Assembly (NCBI GenBank): GCA_963726795.1
Contig: CAVSDD010000004.1
Span: 1,116,001 to 1,180,000 of the forward strand
Direction: 5' to 3'
Origin: Hyphomicrobium_A sp963726795
GTDB taxonomy: Bacteria; Pseudomonadota; Alphaproteobacteria; Rhizobiales; Hyphomicrobiaceae
Length of the DNA stretch: 64,000 nucleotides
Made by a program: the position numbers and the translations under genes
Shown: piece by piece, positions 41,319-50,250 of the stretch
Layout: each line of letters starts with the position of its first letter
How positions within the stretch are numbered: the stretch's first letter is position 1
The notes under the pieces: generated by a model
Database searches by the model: none
Told to the model about the DNA's origin: nothing
The model's input: the letters and a program-made list of their open reading frames with translations, nothing else

Positions 41319-44062
41319 ATGACGGGTATGCGTACGCGCATCGTGCTGGGCGCGCTGGCAATGGCGCTCGGCGCCGGAGGCGGCATTCTTGCAACCGTCC
41401 CTGCCACGGCTGCTCCCGATAATTCTCTGCTTCTTCTTGCCCAAGGTGAGCCTCAACCCCAGGTGCCGGCAGACGCCGCCCAGCGTCAGCGCGCGGAGGA
41501 TCTCGCTCGCGCCGCTTCCGAGCGCTTCAGCGAAATCCTAGGCAAGCCGGCACAGCCCGATGCGCCCAAGCAATCGCCGGGCACCGGGCTGCGTGCGTCC
41601 AACGATGCGCTGGCTCCCGTCTGGGACTGGCTTACCCGCTCCTCGCGACGCTATGACGACGTGATCGTCGCCAAGCTGCGTAATCCTGCGCACGACATCT
41701 CGGTTGCGGCGGCCCCGTCGCCGCCCGTTACCACCAGCGCCGCGCCGGAGGTGAAAACGGCTCAAGCGAGCCCGCAGGTCACACCGCAAGTTATACCGCA
41801 GGCAGGTCCCGCGTCGGGTCCGGCCGACACGGAAAAGAACCCAGAACTCGCGCCCGCCTATAGCTGGGGCCGCGTCTCGGAAAGCGTTCGCAACTGGCTT
41901 GGACGCGCGAACCGCACTTATCGCACTGTTATCGTGCGCAAGCTCACCCATCCGCTCGAACCCGACAACGCGCCGATCGTCGCCGAGAAGCCGGCCGCAC
42001 AACCTGAGGCACCGACAGCTGAGGCGCCCGCCGCTGGCCCGCAGCCGGCACCTGCGGTTGTCGCCGGTCCGGTCGAGCCCAAGGGTGCGCCCGACAAGGG
42101 CCAGGGCGTAACCGACAACAAGCATCTGGCTGTCAGTGACGCGAAACGTCAGGCCGACGAGAAGCGCAAGGCGGACGCTGCGGCAGAGGATTCCGACGCG
42201 CAGCACAAGGCCGACACGAAGCGCGAGGCCGAAGCAAAGCGCAAGGCGGACGCCGAAGCGAAAGAGGCTGCCGAGGAAGCCGACGCAAAGAAGCAGGCCG
42301 AAGAGATCCGTAAGGCGAAGGAGGAGGCCAAGCGAGTCGCAGCCGAGGCCGAGACCAAACGCAAGGCCGACGCTGAGGCGGAAGCGAAGCGCAAGTCAGA
42401 CGCCGCCGAAGCCAAGCGTAAGGCCGACGACGAGGAAGAAGACAAACAGAGGGCAGAGGCCGCCGAGGCCAAGCGCAAAGCGATCGCCGAAGCGGAAGCC
42501 AAGGAAAAAGCCGAGGCCGACGCAGCGGCCAAGAAGAAGGCCGAGCTGGCCGAAGCGAAGCGGAAAGCTACTGCCGAGGCGGAAGCCAAGGAGCAGGCGG
42601 AAGCACAAGCCGCGGCTGAGGCCAAGCGCAAGGCAATTTTAGAATCCGAAGCCAAGGAGAAAGCCGAGGCAGAAGCCGAAGCGAAGCGCAAAGCCGACGC
42701 GGTCGAAAATAAGCGAAAGCTCGCCGCCAATGCCGAGGCCAAAGAAAAGGCTGACGCGGAGATTGCTGCCAAGCAGAAAGCTGAAGCGGTGGAAGCCAAG
42801 CGCAAAGCCGCCACCGAGGCGGAAGCGAAAGAGAAGGCCGACGCAGAAGCCGCGGCCAAGAAGAAGGCCGAACTGGCCGAAGCCAAGCGCAAAGTTGCCG
42901 CCGAGGCAGAAGCCAAAGAGAAGGCTGACGCTGACGCAGCAGCCATGAAGAAAATAGAACTTGCTGAAGCCAAGCGCAAAGCGGCCGCCGAGGCGGAAGC
43001 CAAAGAGAAAGCCGACGCCGAGGCAGCCGCGAAGAAGAAAGCCGAGCTAGCCGAAGCCAAGCGCAAGGCTGCCGCCGAGGCGCAAGCCAAAGAGAAGGCC
43101 GACGCAGAAGCAGCGGCGAAGAAGAAAGCCGAGCTGGCCGAAGCCAGGCGCAAGGCTGCTGTCGAGGCAGAAGCAAAAGAGAAGGCCGACGCAGAGGCAG
43201 CCGCCAAGAAGAAGGCCGAGCTGGCCGAAGCCAAGCGCAAGGCTGCTGTCGAGGCAGAAGCAAAAGAGAAGGCTGACGCGGAGGCCGCAGCCAAGAAGAA
43301 AGCCGAGCTAGCCGAGGCCAAGCGCAAAGCTGCCGCCGAGGCGCAATCGAAAGAGAAAGCCGAGGCCGACGCCGCGGCGAAACGCAAAGCGGAGGCTGCT
43401 GAGAACAACCGCAAGCTTGCCGCCGACGCCGAGGCCAAACGCAAGGCCGACGCGGAGGCATATGCCAAGCGCAAGGCCGAAACCGAGCGCGCGGCGGAAG
43501 AAGCCGAGGCCGAGCACAAGGCGGTCGCCGAAGCCGAGGAAGAGGCGAGGCACATCACCGCGCCGCCATCAGACGGCAAGGCAGACGCCCAGAAGGAATA
43601 CGCGCCGGCCAAGAATCCAAGCGCCAAGGCAAGCGAGGGCGAACGCTCAGCGCAGATGCAATCGAAGGAGTCGCCGAGCCCGTCCGTCCGCGCGTTGAGA
43701 AGCGCAAGGCGGTTGCTGGCAAGGCGCACGGCAAGAAACGAGCCTATGCGCAGCGCGGTCGCCGCTACGCCAACGCTGCCGTCTATGGCCGCGGCCGGGT
43801 GTATCGGCACAAGCGGCCGCACGCCCGCGCGGCGAAGGTGCGCCACCATCATCAAGCCCCCGCACGCAGGGTGCGGCGCAGCGCTCCGATCTATGCCGAT
43901 CGTCCGCGTGAAATGCGGGTCGAGGAAAGGGGTTACATCGTCCGGCACGGAGAAATGATCGAGGAAGGACCGTCCTCGTCGCCCTATTGCTCCCGCTACC
44001 GGGCGCCTCGCGCCAACCCGAACCTTATTTATCGCCACCACCGCCGCTATATTCCCGAGTAG
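41319..44062 (+). pseudogene. TolA-like Ala/Lys/Glu coiled-coil repeat protein, frameshifted before the C-terminus
   Basis: From ATG 41319 (GGGGGGAG upstream) the frame encodes a signal peptide (RIVLGALAMALGAGGGILA), two similar copies of a W-x-x-x-x-x-R-x-x-R-x-Y-x-x-V-I-V motif (WDWLTRSSRRYDDVIV and WLGRANRTYRTVIV), a Pro/Ala linker and then over 400 residues of Lys/Ala/Glu coiled coil in about 28-residue units. The frame runs on to 43958 but near 43650 its sequence stops looking native. Frame -1 instead continues as AIEGVAEPVRPRVEKRKA and a His/Arg/Tyr-rich end (IYRHHRRYIPE) with TAG at 44060-44062. So one frameshift separates coil and tail. It is presumably an envelope-spanning structural protein; function unknown. 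Confidence 0.65.
42460..43420 (+). repeat. about 84-bp tandem coding repeats (28-residue coiled-coil unit)
   Basis: Roughly eleven units of the pattern (E/A)AEAKEKADAEAAAKKKAEL + AEAKRKAA recur in tandem inside the TolA-like gene, with the central ones nearly identical at DNA level. Such tracts expand and contract by recombination and are prone to assembly collapse, so the copy number here may not be exact. Confidence 0.85.
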
Positions 44063-44171
44063 GCGGAACGGCCCGAGCGGGTGTCACCGCCCCGGAGCAC
44101 TGGCGCGCGCGGCTTTGCCATAACGGCGAGCTTGGCGGCGCACGGGCCCGGTACACCCGCAAGCAGGTAGC

Positions 44172-46109
44172 ATGTCCTTCCCCCCGGCCATTCCCGCCGC
44201 CCCCACCGATGACCGCGAGGAGGAGTACGTCTCCAAGCGCGCGAGCCACCGCACGGTCATGGAAGGCTTGATGCCGTTCGTGTGGCCGGAAGGCCGGCCC
44301 GATCTGCGCACGCGCGTGGTCCTCGCCTTCTTCGTGCTGCTGCTGGCGAAGCTGGTCACCGTCGCCGTGCCGATTTTCTACAAGGACGCGACCGACCGGC
44401 TGACGGCCGCCGCTGGCGGCGTGGCCGGAGCCGGCGAAGGCCTGATGCTGGGCGTTGGCCTGCTCATCCTCGCCTACGGAACGGGCCGCGTCGTCACGAT
44501 GGTGCTGACGCAGGTGCGCGACGTGATCTTCACCGAGGTCGGCCAGAACGCGGTGCGTCAGCTCAATTACCGTACGTTCACGCATCTGCACCGGCTATCG
44601 CTGCGCTTTCATCTGGAGCGGCGCACGGGCGGGCTGTCGCGCGTGATCGAGCGGGCGACGCGCGGGGTCGAGCTCATCATCCGCATGGGCATCCTCAACG
44701 TGGTGCCGACCGCGCTCGAGCTGCTCTTGGTCTGCGGCATGCTGTTTTACTATTTCGACTGGCGCTATGTGGCGATCGTGCTGCTCACCATCGTCGCCTA
44801 CCTGTGGTTCACGTTTGCCGCCAGCGAGCGGCGCATCTCGATCCGGAGAGAGATGAACGACAGCGATGCCGACGCCAACACCAAGGCGATCGACAGCTTA
44901 TTGAACTTCGAGACGGTCAAGTATTTCGGCAACGAGCTGTTGGAGGCTCGCCGCTTCGACCTCTCCATGGCGCGCTATGAGAAGGCCGCCATCAAGACCT
45001 TCCATTCGCTCGGCATCCTAAACTCGGGCCAGGCGCTGATCTTCACCATCGGCATGACGATCTGCATGGTGCTTGCCGCCCGCGGGGTCATCTACGGCAC
45101 GCATTCTATCGGCGAGTTCGTCATGATCAACGCGCTGATGATCCAGCTCTACATGCCGCTGAACTTCATGGGCATGGTCTACCGCGAGATCAAGCAGGGC
45201 CTCGTCGATCTGGAAGCCATGTTCGCGCTGCTGGATGAGCGGGCGGAGGTCGTCGACAAGCCAGGCGCCAAACCGCTCGTCGTCTCGAAGGGCGAGATCC
45301 GCTTCGATCACGTCGGGTTCGCCTACGAGCGCGACCGGCGCATCATCAAGGATCTGACCTTCGAGGTTCCCGCGGGAAAGATGGTCGCGATCGTGGGGCC
45401 CTCGGGCGCCGGTAAATCGACTCTCAGCCGCATCCTGTTCCGTTTCTACGATATCGATGCCGGCCGCGTGACGATCGACGGCCAGGACATCCGCGACGTG
45501 ACGCAGGAGAGCCTGCGCGCGGCGATCGGCGTCGTCCCGCAGGATACCGTGCTGTTCAACGACACGATATTCTACAACATCAAATATGGCCGCTTCGACG
45601 CAACCGACGAGGACGTCTACGCCGCCGCCAAGCTGGCGCAGATTGACAGCTTCATCCGAGCTCTGCCTCAGGGTTACAAGACCATGGTCGGTGAGCGCGG
45701 CTTGAAGCTCTCGGGCGGCGAAAAGCAACGGGTCGCCATCGCGCGCACGATCCTCAAGGCGCCGCCAATTCTCATCCTCGACGAGGCAACGAGCGCCCTC
45801 GACAGCCACACGGAAAAGGAAATCCAGGACGCGCTCGATCGCGTTGCACAAAACCGAACCACGCTCGTCATCGCGCACCGGCTCTCCACCATCGTGCACG
45901 CCGACAATATCCTGGTGCTGGAAAAGGGTCGCCTGGTCGAGCAGGGCACGCACGCAGAGCTGATCGCCAAGGGCGGACTTTATGCGAGCCTTTGGGCCAG
46001 GCAGCGCCAGGCCGAGAAAGCCCGCGAGGAGCTTGCGCACGCGCTGCAGGAGGCAGAGCTTGCGGGGGCGTTGCGTCCGGAGGAGGCGAGCCTCATTGCG
46101 GCGAAGTAA
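44172..46109 (+). CDS. Atm1-type ABC transporter (permease fused to ATPase)
   Basis: A 645-residue half-transporter of the ABCB7/Atm1/HMT1 group, which exports glutathione-linked sulfur species, Fe-S precursors or heavy-metal conjugates. Six membrane segments span about residues 45-335. The nucleotide-binding domain has Walker A GPSGAGKST near 410, signature LSGGEKQRV near 512, Walker B ILILDEATSA near 532 and the H-loop in IAHRLST near 570. It works as a homodimer in the inner membrane. ATG at 44172, 109 bases after the repeat-protein gene. Glutathione reductase elsewhere in the window fits a glutathione-using organism. Confidence 0.92.
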   Translation: MSFPPAIPAAPTDDREEEYVSKRASHRTVMEGLMPFVWPEGRPDLRTRVVLAFFVLLLAKLVTVAVPIFYKDATDRLTAAAGGVAGAGEGLMLGVGLLILAYGTGRVVTMVLTQVRDVIFTEVGQNAVRQLNYRTFTHLHRLSLRFHLERRTGGLSRVIERATRGVELIIRMGILNVVPTALELLLVCGMLFYYFDWRYVAIVLLTIVAYLWFTFAASERRISIRREMNDSDADANTKAIDSLLNFETVKYFGNELLEARRFDLSMARYEKAAIKTFHSLGILNSGQALIFTIGMTICMVLAARGVIYGTHSIGEFVMINALMIQLYMPLNFMGMVYREIKQGLVDLEAMFALLDERAEVVDKPGAKPLVVSKGEIRFDHVGFAYERDRRIIKDLTFEVPAGKMVAIVGPSGAGKSTLSRILFRFYDIDAGRVTIDGQDIRDVTQESLRAAIGVVPQDTVLFNDTIFYNIKYGRFDATDEDVYAAAKLAQIDSFIRALPQGYKTMVGERGLKLSGGEKQRVAIARTILKAPPILILDEATSALDSHTEKEIQDALDRVAQNRTTLVIAHRLSTIVHADNILVLEKGRLVEQGTHAELIAKGGLYASLWARQRQAEKAREELAHALQEAELAGALRPEEASLIAAK

Positions 46110-46211
46110 CAGTGATCTGCTGGAGCCCGGAGGCGCTTAACCGCGTTGAGGGTGTTTGAGAGTACCGTTTGCGTCCGGCTAAAAGCCGGTAAGTACGGAG
46201 ATTGAAGAACG

Positions 46212-46946
46212 ATGCGGGCGCAACTCGCACGCTATTTCGAGGAGGAGCTCAAGCTGCTCGGGCGTTTCCTAGCAAGCTGCGCGCGCGCCTTGGCTGCCGG
46301 CATGCGCGCGCTATGGCAGATCGTGCGCGCGCCCCTCGCGGTCCTGCTCAACGTGCTGCTGGCGCTGCTGCTGCTGTTTGAGGAATGGGGCTGGCGCCCC
46401 CTGTCGAACCTCCTGGCCAAGCTCGCGCGCTTTCGCCCCTGGGCAATTCTCGAAGGGTGGATCGCCGCCTTGCCGCCGTACGGCGCGCTGGCAGCGCTCG
46501 CCGTGCCGAGCGCCGTCATAATCCCGGCGAAGCTGCTCGGCGTCTATTTCCTTGCCACCGGTCACTTCGTGACGGCAGGCGCCGTCATTCTCACGGCAAA
46601 GATCATTGGCACAGGCCTCGTGGCGCGCATCTTCCTGCTCACCAAACCGCAGCTCATGCAGATCGCATGGGTACGCAACGTCTATGAGAGGTTCGTGCCC
46701 TGGCAGGAGGCATTGTTCGCGCGCGTGCGCGCCTCGTGGGTCTGGCGCTATGGCAGCCTGATGCGATCGCGAGCCAACAGCTACGTGCGGCGGTCCTGGA
46801 CAACGCTCAAGCCGCAGCTCGAGGCGTTGTGGTCGAGTGCGCCGGAAAAAGTGCCCGAGCGAACGCCAAGCCGCCGCGAGGCGCCCCGGCCCCCGCTTGC
46901 CCGTCCCGCGCAACCTCGCACACCGCCGAGCGCACCCCCGGTCTAG
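46212..46946 (+). CDS. hypothetical membrane protein
   Basis: A 244-residue protein that I do not recognise. An amphipathic N-terminus is followed by a hydrophobic segment at about residues 42-60 (APLAVLLNVLLALLLLF), then two more near 93-115 and 120-142 (AVILTAKIIGTGLVARIF). The C-terminal 90 residues are basic and end in a Pro/Arg-rich tail. It probably sits in the inner membrane with both ends inside. The ATG follows GTACGGAGATTGAAGAACG. It lies 102 bases after the Atm1-type gene on the same strand and could be co-transcribed; a short CCGGCT/AGCCGG hairpin without a T-run separates them. Confidence 0.65.
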   Translation: MRAQLARYFEEELKLLGRFLASCARALAAGMRALWQIVRAPLAVLLNVLLALLLLFEEWGWRPLSNLLAKLARFRPWAILEGWIAALPPYGALAALAVPSAVIIPAKLLGVYFLATGHFVTAGAVILTAKIIGTGLVARIFLLTKPQLMQIAWVRNVYERFVPWQEALFARVRASWVWRYGSLMRSRANSYVRRSWTTLKPQLEALWSSAPEKVPERTPSRREAPRPPLARPAQPRTPPSAPPV

Positions 46947-46957
46947 CGTTTGCGCGC

Positions 46958-47281
46958 TCACACGACGTTGAGCGTCGCCGTGGCGACCGTGCGCTCGCCC
47001 GAATCCTCAATCCACGTCATCTCGAACGCGCCGGGGCCCGGGACCTTCAAATAGAACGCTAAGTACGGGTTGGCGGCGATGCCTGATCCGAGCGTCGCCG
47101 AGAACACTTCCTGCCCCGCGTACGTCGCCGTGAACGTATGGATGATGTCGCGCGAGATGAGCTTGCCGGCAGCGTCCTTGCGATTGCCGGTCTCCATCAC
47201 GTGGGTCGCAAGCGTCTTGATCTCGACGATCTCGCCCACCTTGGCGCTGTCGGGCAACTTGATGCGCGGCGGCTTTTGCAT
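46958..47281 (-). CDS. soxZ: thiosulfate-oxidising carrier protein SoxZ
   Basis: A 107-residue beta-sandwich partner of SoxY in the periplasmic Sox sulfur-oxidation system. Recognisable family segments are PRIKLPDSAKVGEIVEIKTL at the N-terminus, METGNRKD, FSATLGSGIAANPYLAFYLK and the C-terminal TWIEDSGE. SoxZ has no signal peptide and is exported as a complex with Tat-exported SoxY. The start is ATG at 47281 with GGAGCG upstream, 8 bases after the soxY stop, so the two are co-translated. soxXAB and soxCD are not in the window. Confidence 0.93.
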   Translation of the reverse strand: MQKPPRIKLPDSAKVGEIVEIKTLATHVMETGNRKDAAGKLISRDIIHTFTATYAGQEVFSATLGSGIAANPYLAFYLKVPGPGAFEMTWIEDSGERTVATATLNVV

Positions 47282-47289
47282 GGACGCTC

Positions 47290-47802
47290 CTAATTGCATC
47301 CGCCGATTTTCACGGCGACGGCGCGCGTGCCGATCAGGAAGGTGCCGTCGCTCATTGCCGCAATCGCTATGACGTCCTGCGACTTCGCCAGCCGCATGCG
47401 GCTCGTCACGCGCGCCTTTCCCGAGAGCGGCGTGAAGCGGAAAGTGGCGACCTCGGAGCGCGGGTTCAATGTCGACAGGAGATGAATGGATTTGACGTGG
47501 CTCTCAGCCGTCATCGGGCTCTCGACGGAAAGGGCAACCGGTACGTAGTCGCCATTCTCGATATCCGCCGGTATGTCCATGTCGATTCCGCCCGCGCGCG
47601 CCGTCGCGCCGGCGAGGAGGGCCGCCAGCGCCGCGGTATAGTGTTCGCTGCGCTCGCTTGGGCTTGCTTTGGCCTCGGACAGGGAGCCCAGGAGTGCGGC
47701 AACGAGTACCGCTGCGCCCGAGCCGGCGATAAAATCGCGGCGGGCAAGCAACGGTTGAGATGCCTCATCCGAAGGGTGGTCGGTCATTGCCGCATTGTCC
47801 AT
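47290..47802 (-). CDS. soxY: thiosulfate-oxidising carrier protein SoxY
   Basis: A 170-residue sulfur-carrier subunit. The N-terminus has a Tat signal (RRDFIAGSGAAVLVAALL, twin Arg at about 21-22). The C-terminus ends in K-I-G-G-C-N: the carrier cysteine that holds the growing sulfane chain is present, but the usual final GGCGG/GGCG is GGCN. Start could be ATG 47802 or 47787; neither has a strong ribosome site. It is the first gene of the soxYZ pair and is divergent from fccB across a 68-base region with a direct repeat. No other sox gene is nearby. Confidence 0.9.
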   Translation of the reverse strand: MDNAAMTDHPSDEASQPLLARRDFIAGSGAAVLVAALLGSLSEAKASPSERSEHYTAALAALLAGATARAGGIDMDIPADIENGDYVPVALSVESPMTAESHVKSIHLLSTLNPRSEVATFRFTPLSGKARVTSRMRLAKSQDVIAIAAMSDGTFLIGTRAVAVKIGGCN

Positions 47803-47824
47803 TGCCGGTGCGCAACCGGCCAGC

Positions 47825-47851
47825 TAACGATAGGGAAGATAACGATAAGGG
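47825..47851. promoter_or_regulatory. direct repeat in the soxY-fccB divergent promoter
   Basis: TAACGATAGGG (47825) and TAACGATAAGGG (47840) are near-identical direct repeats 15 bases apart in the middle of the 68-base divergent gap. They are candidate binding sites for a sulfur-responsive regulator; no regulator gene is adjacent. Confidence 0.4.
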
Positions 47852-47870
47852 CGCGCCGGGAACAAGGCTC

Positions 47871-49208
47871 ATGTCCGTGATTAATCGTAGGGAGTTTACG
47901 CGGCTTATTGCGGGGGCTGGAATTGCCGCGCTGAGCCCGGTGCTGCTGCGCAGCGCTGTAATCGGCAAGACAGTTTCCAAGACGAGCGCCCGCGTCGTTG
48001 TCATCGGCGGCGGGGCAGGGGGCGCCAGCGTTGCGGCCATCCTGAAGCGGGGGGCACCCCACATTTCGGTAACCGTGATCGAGCCGCACAAAATCTACAC
48101 CACGTGCTTCAATTCCAACCACTACTTCGGCGGTTTTCGCACGCTCGCCTCGCTGCAGCACTCCTATGACGGTTTGCGCAAGCTCGGCATCGACGTCGTG
48201 AGCGACCTTGCGAGCGACATCGATACGACAAAGCGCATCGTAAAGCTCGCAGGCGGCAAGGAGCTTGCCTACGACCGGCTCGTTATCTCGCCCGGCATTG
48301 ACTTCAAGTTCGACGCGATTGCCGGCTACTCGGCGCAGGTCGCAACCGAAAGCATGCCGCACGCCTGGAAGGCGGGGCCGCAAACTTTGATGCTCAAGAA
48401 GCAGCTCGAGGCGATGGACGATGGCGGCGTCGTCATCATGGCGGTGCCGAACAACCCCTACCGCTGCCCGCCCGGGCCATACGAGCGCGCGTGCATGATC
48501 GCCCACTTCCTCAAGACGAAAAAGCCGAAGTCGAAGCTTGTCATCCTCGACGCCAAGAAGACCTTCTCCAAGCAGCCGGCATTTGAAGAGGCGTTCGCCA
48601 AATACTATGGCGGCATCATCGACCTCAACCTGACGAACGAGATCGACGATTTCCGCGTCGTACGCGTCGATCCCTCGACTCGCGAGGTCGTCACGCAATC
48701 CGGCACCAAGATGAAAGGCGCCGTGGTCAACATCATTCCTCCGCAGCGGGCTGGCGACATTGCCGCCAAGGCCGGCTGTGTCGAAGGCGACTGGTGCCCG
48801 GTGACGCCGGCCAACTTCGCCTCGGCCAAGGTCAAGGATGTGTACGTCGTGGGGGACTCGGCGATCGCCGCCGAGATGCCCAAGTCGGCCTTCTCGGCCA
48901 ACAGCCAGGCCAAGGGCGCCGCTGCTGACATTCTGGCCGACCTCGCTGGCGCCGAGCGGGTTCCCGCGCACTATCGCAACACTTGCTGGTCGCTCATTGC
49001 CGCCGACGACAGCATCAAGATCGGTGCGAACTACAAGCCGGGCGAGAAGGACGGCAAGGCGTTCCTGGAGCCCACCGAGCCGTTCGTCTCGCAGAAGGGC
49101 GAAACCGCTGACGTGCGCCTCAAGAACTATGACGAGAGCCTCGCCTGGTATCATGCGATCATCGCGGATGCCTTCAACGACGATACCGCGCTCGTCCACA
49201 AGGGCTGA
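47871..49208 (+). CDS. fccB: flavocytochrome c sulfide dehydrogenase flavoprotein subunit (FccB/SoxF)
   Basis: A 445-residue periplasmic FAD enzyme that oxidises sulfide to sulfur. A Tat signal (NRREFTRLIAGAGIAAL) starts at ATG 47871. The FAD motif IGGGAGGAS is near residue 48. C79 in TTCFNSNHYFGG matches the cysteine that binds FAD covalently. The redox disulfide pair is C199 in RCPPGPYERAC and C372 in NTCWSL. The haem-containing FccA partner is not in the window, so a separate cytochrome must accept electrons. It is divergent from soxYZ. A pyridoxamine-phosphate-oxidase-fold gene follows 102 bases later. Confidence 0.9.
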   Translation: MSVINRREFTRLIAGAGIAALSPVLLRSAVIGKTVSKTSARVVVIGGGAGGASVAAILKRGAPHISVTVIEPHKIYTTCFNSNHYFGGFRTLASLQHSYDGLRKLGIDVVSDLASDIDTTKRIVKLAGGKELAYDRLVISPGIDFKFDAIAGYSAQVATESMPHAWKAGPQTLMLKKQLEAMDDGGVVIMAVPNNPYRCPPGPYERACMIAHFLKTKKPKSKLVILDAKKTFSKQPAFEEAFAKYYGGIIDLNLTNEIDDFRVVRVDPSTREVVTQSGTKMKGAVVNIIPPQRAGDIAAKAGCVEGDWCPVTPANFASAKVKDVYVVGDSAIAAEMPKSAFSANSQAKGAAADILADLAGAERVPAHYRNTCWSLIAADDSIKIGANYKPGEKDGKAFLEPTEPFVSQKGETADVRLKNYDESLAWYHAIIADAFNDDTALVHKG

Positions 49209-49310
49209 GCTGCAACGTCTCCAGACTGCCGCCCCCTTGACGGGCAAGGAGACGTCAGCGCGATAATTGTCGGCGCGAGGCGAGTGAACGACAAACCGAG
49301 GAAGCCACTC

Positions 49311-49970
49311 ATGAGCCGACTTTACGGGCCGCAGCACCGCGAGCTTCAGGATCAGTTCGACAGCCGGCGTATGGCGGATCGCATCGAGACAATCGCGGTC
49401 AAGCCTGAGATCGACGACGCGGCGCGCGCCTTCATCGAAAGCCGCGACATGTTCTATCTGGCATCGGTGGACCACCGCGGCCGGCCGACCGTTTCATACA
49501 AGGGCGGCGATCCCGGGTTCGTCCGCGTGCTCGACGCCGGCACCATCGCCTTCCCGAGCTACGACGGAAACGGCATGTACTTCTCGATGGGCAACATCGC
49601 CGCAAACCCGGAGATCGGCTGCCTGTTCATCGATTTCGAGCGTCCCTTCCGCATGCGGCTGCAGGGGCGGGCGGAACTGGTGCGGGATGGCGACCTGCTC
49701 GCGAGCTACAAGGAAGCCGACCTCGTCGTGAAGGTGCAGGTGTCGGAGATCTGGATGAATTGCCCGCGCTACGTGCACCGCTACGAGAAGAAATCGGGCT
49801 CTCGCTACGTGCCGCGCACGGAGACCGAGACACCATTCTGCGAGTGGAAGCGAATCGACGGCCTGCAGGATACGCTGCGGCCACGTGAGGTCGCCGCCCT
49901 GGAGAAGGTCGGCCCGATAAGCGAGGAAGAATGGATCGGGCGCGTGGTTTCGGGCGACGAGAAGGCTTAG
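49311..49970 (+). CDS. pyridoxamine 5'-phosphate oxidase family protein
   Basis: A 219-residue flavin-binding split-barrel protein. After a helical start (YGPQHRELQDQFDSRRMADRI) comes the barrel with MFYLASVDHRGRPTVSYKGG, FVRVLDAGTIAFPSYDGNGM and IGCLFIDFERP, typical of FMN- or F420-binding PNPOx-like proteins that lack the real PNPOx C-terminus. Its substrate is unknown. I place the start at ATG 49311, with GAGGAAGCC before it, rather than an upstream GTG at 49284. It may be co-transcribed with fccB, which hints at redox chemistry but proves nothing. Confidence 0.85.
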   Translation: MSRLYGPQHRELQDQFDSRRMADRIETIAVKPEIDDAARAFIESRDMFYLASVDHRGRPTVSYKGGDPGFVRVLDAGTIAFPSYDGNGMYFSMGNIAANPEIGCLFIDFERPFRMRLQGRAELVRDGDLLASYKEADLVVKVQVSEIWMNCPRYVHRYEKKSGSRYVPRTETETPFCEWKRIDGLQDTLRPREVAALEKVGPISEEEWIGRVVSGDEKA

Positions 49971-50250
49971 CCGCGGGACGGTTTTTGGCTCCGCTGCCCT
50001 AGGCCCCGGCGCCCCGCGGCAGAAACGAGAAAAACAATGGCGGCTTAACGGCCTATCGGGCCGGGCGGCGGTGTCCGCGCCAACGGCCATTGCGATTTCT
50101 CATTTATCACCGAAACCCGCTATAGTGGCTTGAACACGGCCCCCCGGCTGTTCGCAATTTTCCCAAGTAGCGCGCGGCGCTTAACGCCAACGAAACGTGC
50201 CAGAATTAGTGTCCGGTCGCCCGACTGGAGCCTGCGGAGGCATTTGAAGG

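Noticed and set aside
42460..43420. Tandem repeats considered as CRISPR
   Set aside because: The units are contiguous and in-frame coding, about 84 bp without unique spacers; they encode a coiled coil.
42149..44041. 630-codon antisense frame inside the TolA-like gene (Ser/Ala-rich)
   Set aside because: It is the mirror of the Lys/Ala/Glu repeat; low-complexity GC-rich codons keep the opposite frame open. No ribosome site or domain.
47784..49475. 563-codon minus-strand frame opposite fccB
   Set aside because: The plus strand has a complete FccB with all cofactor residues; the antisense frame has no recognisable domain.
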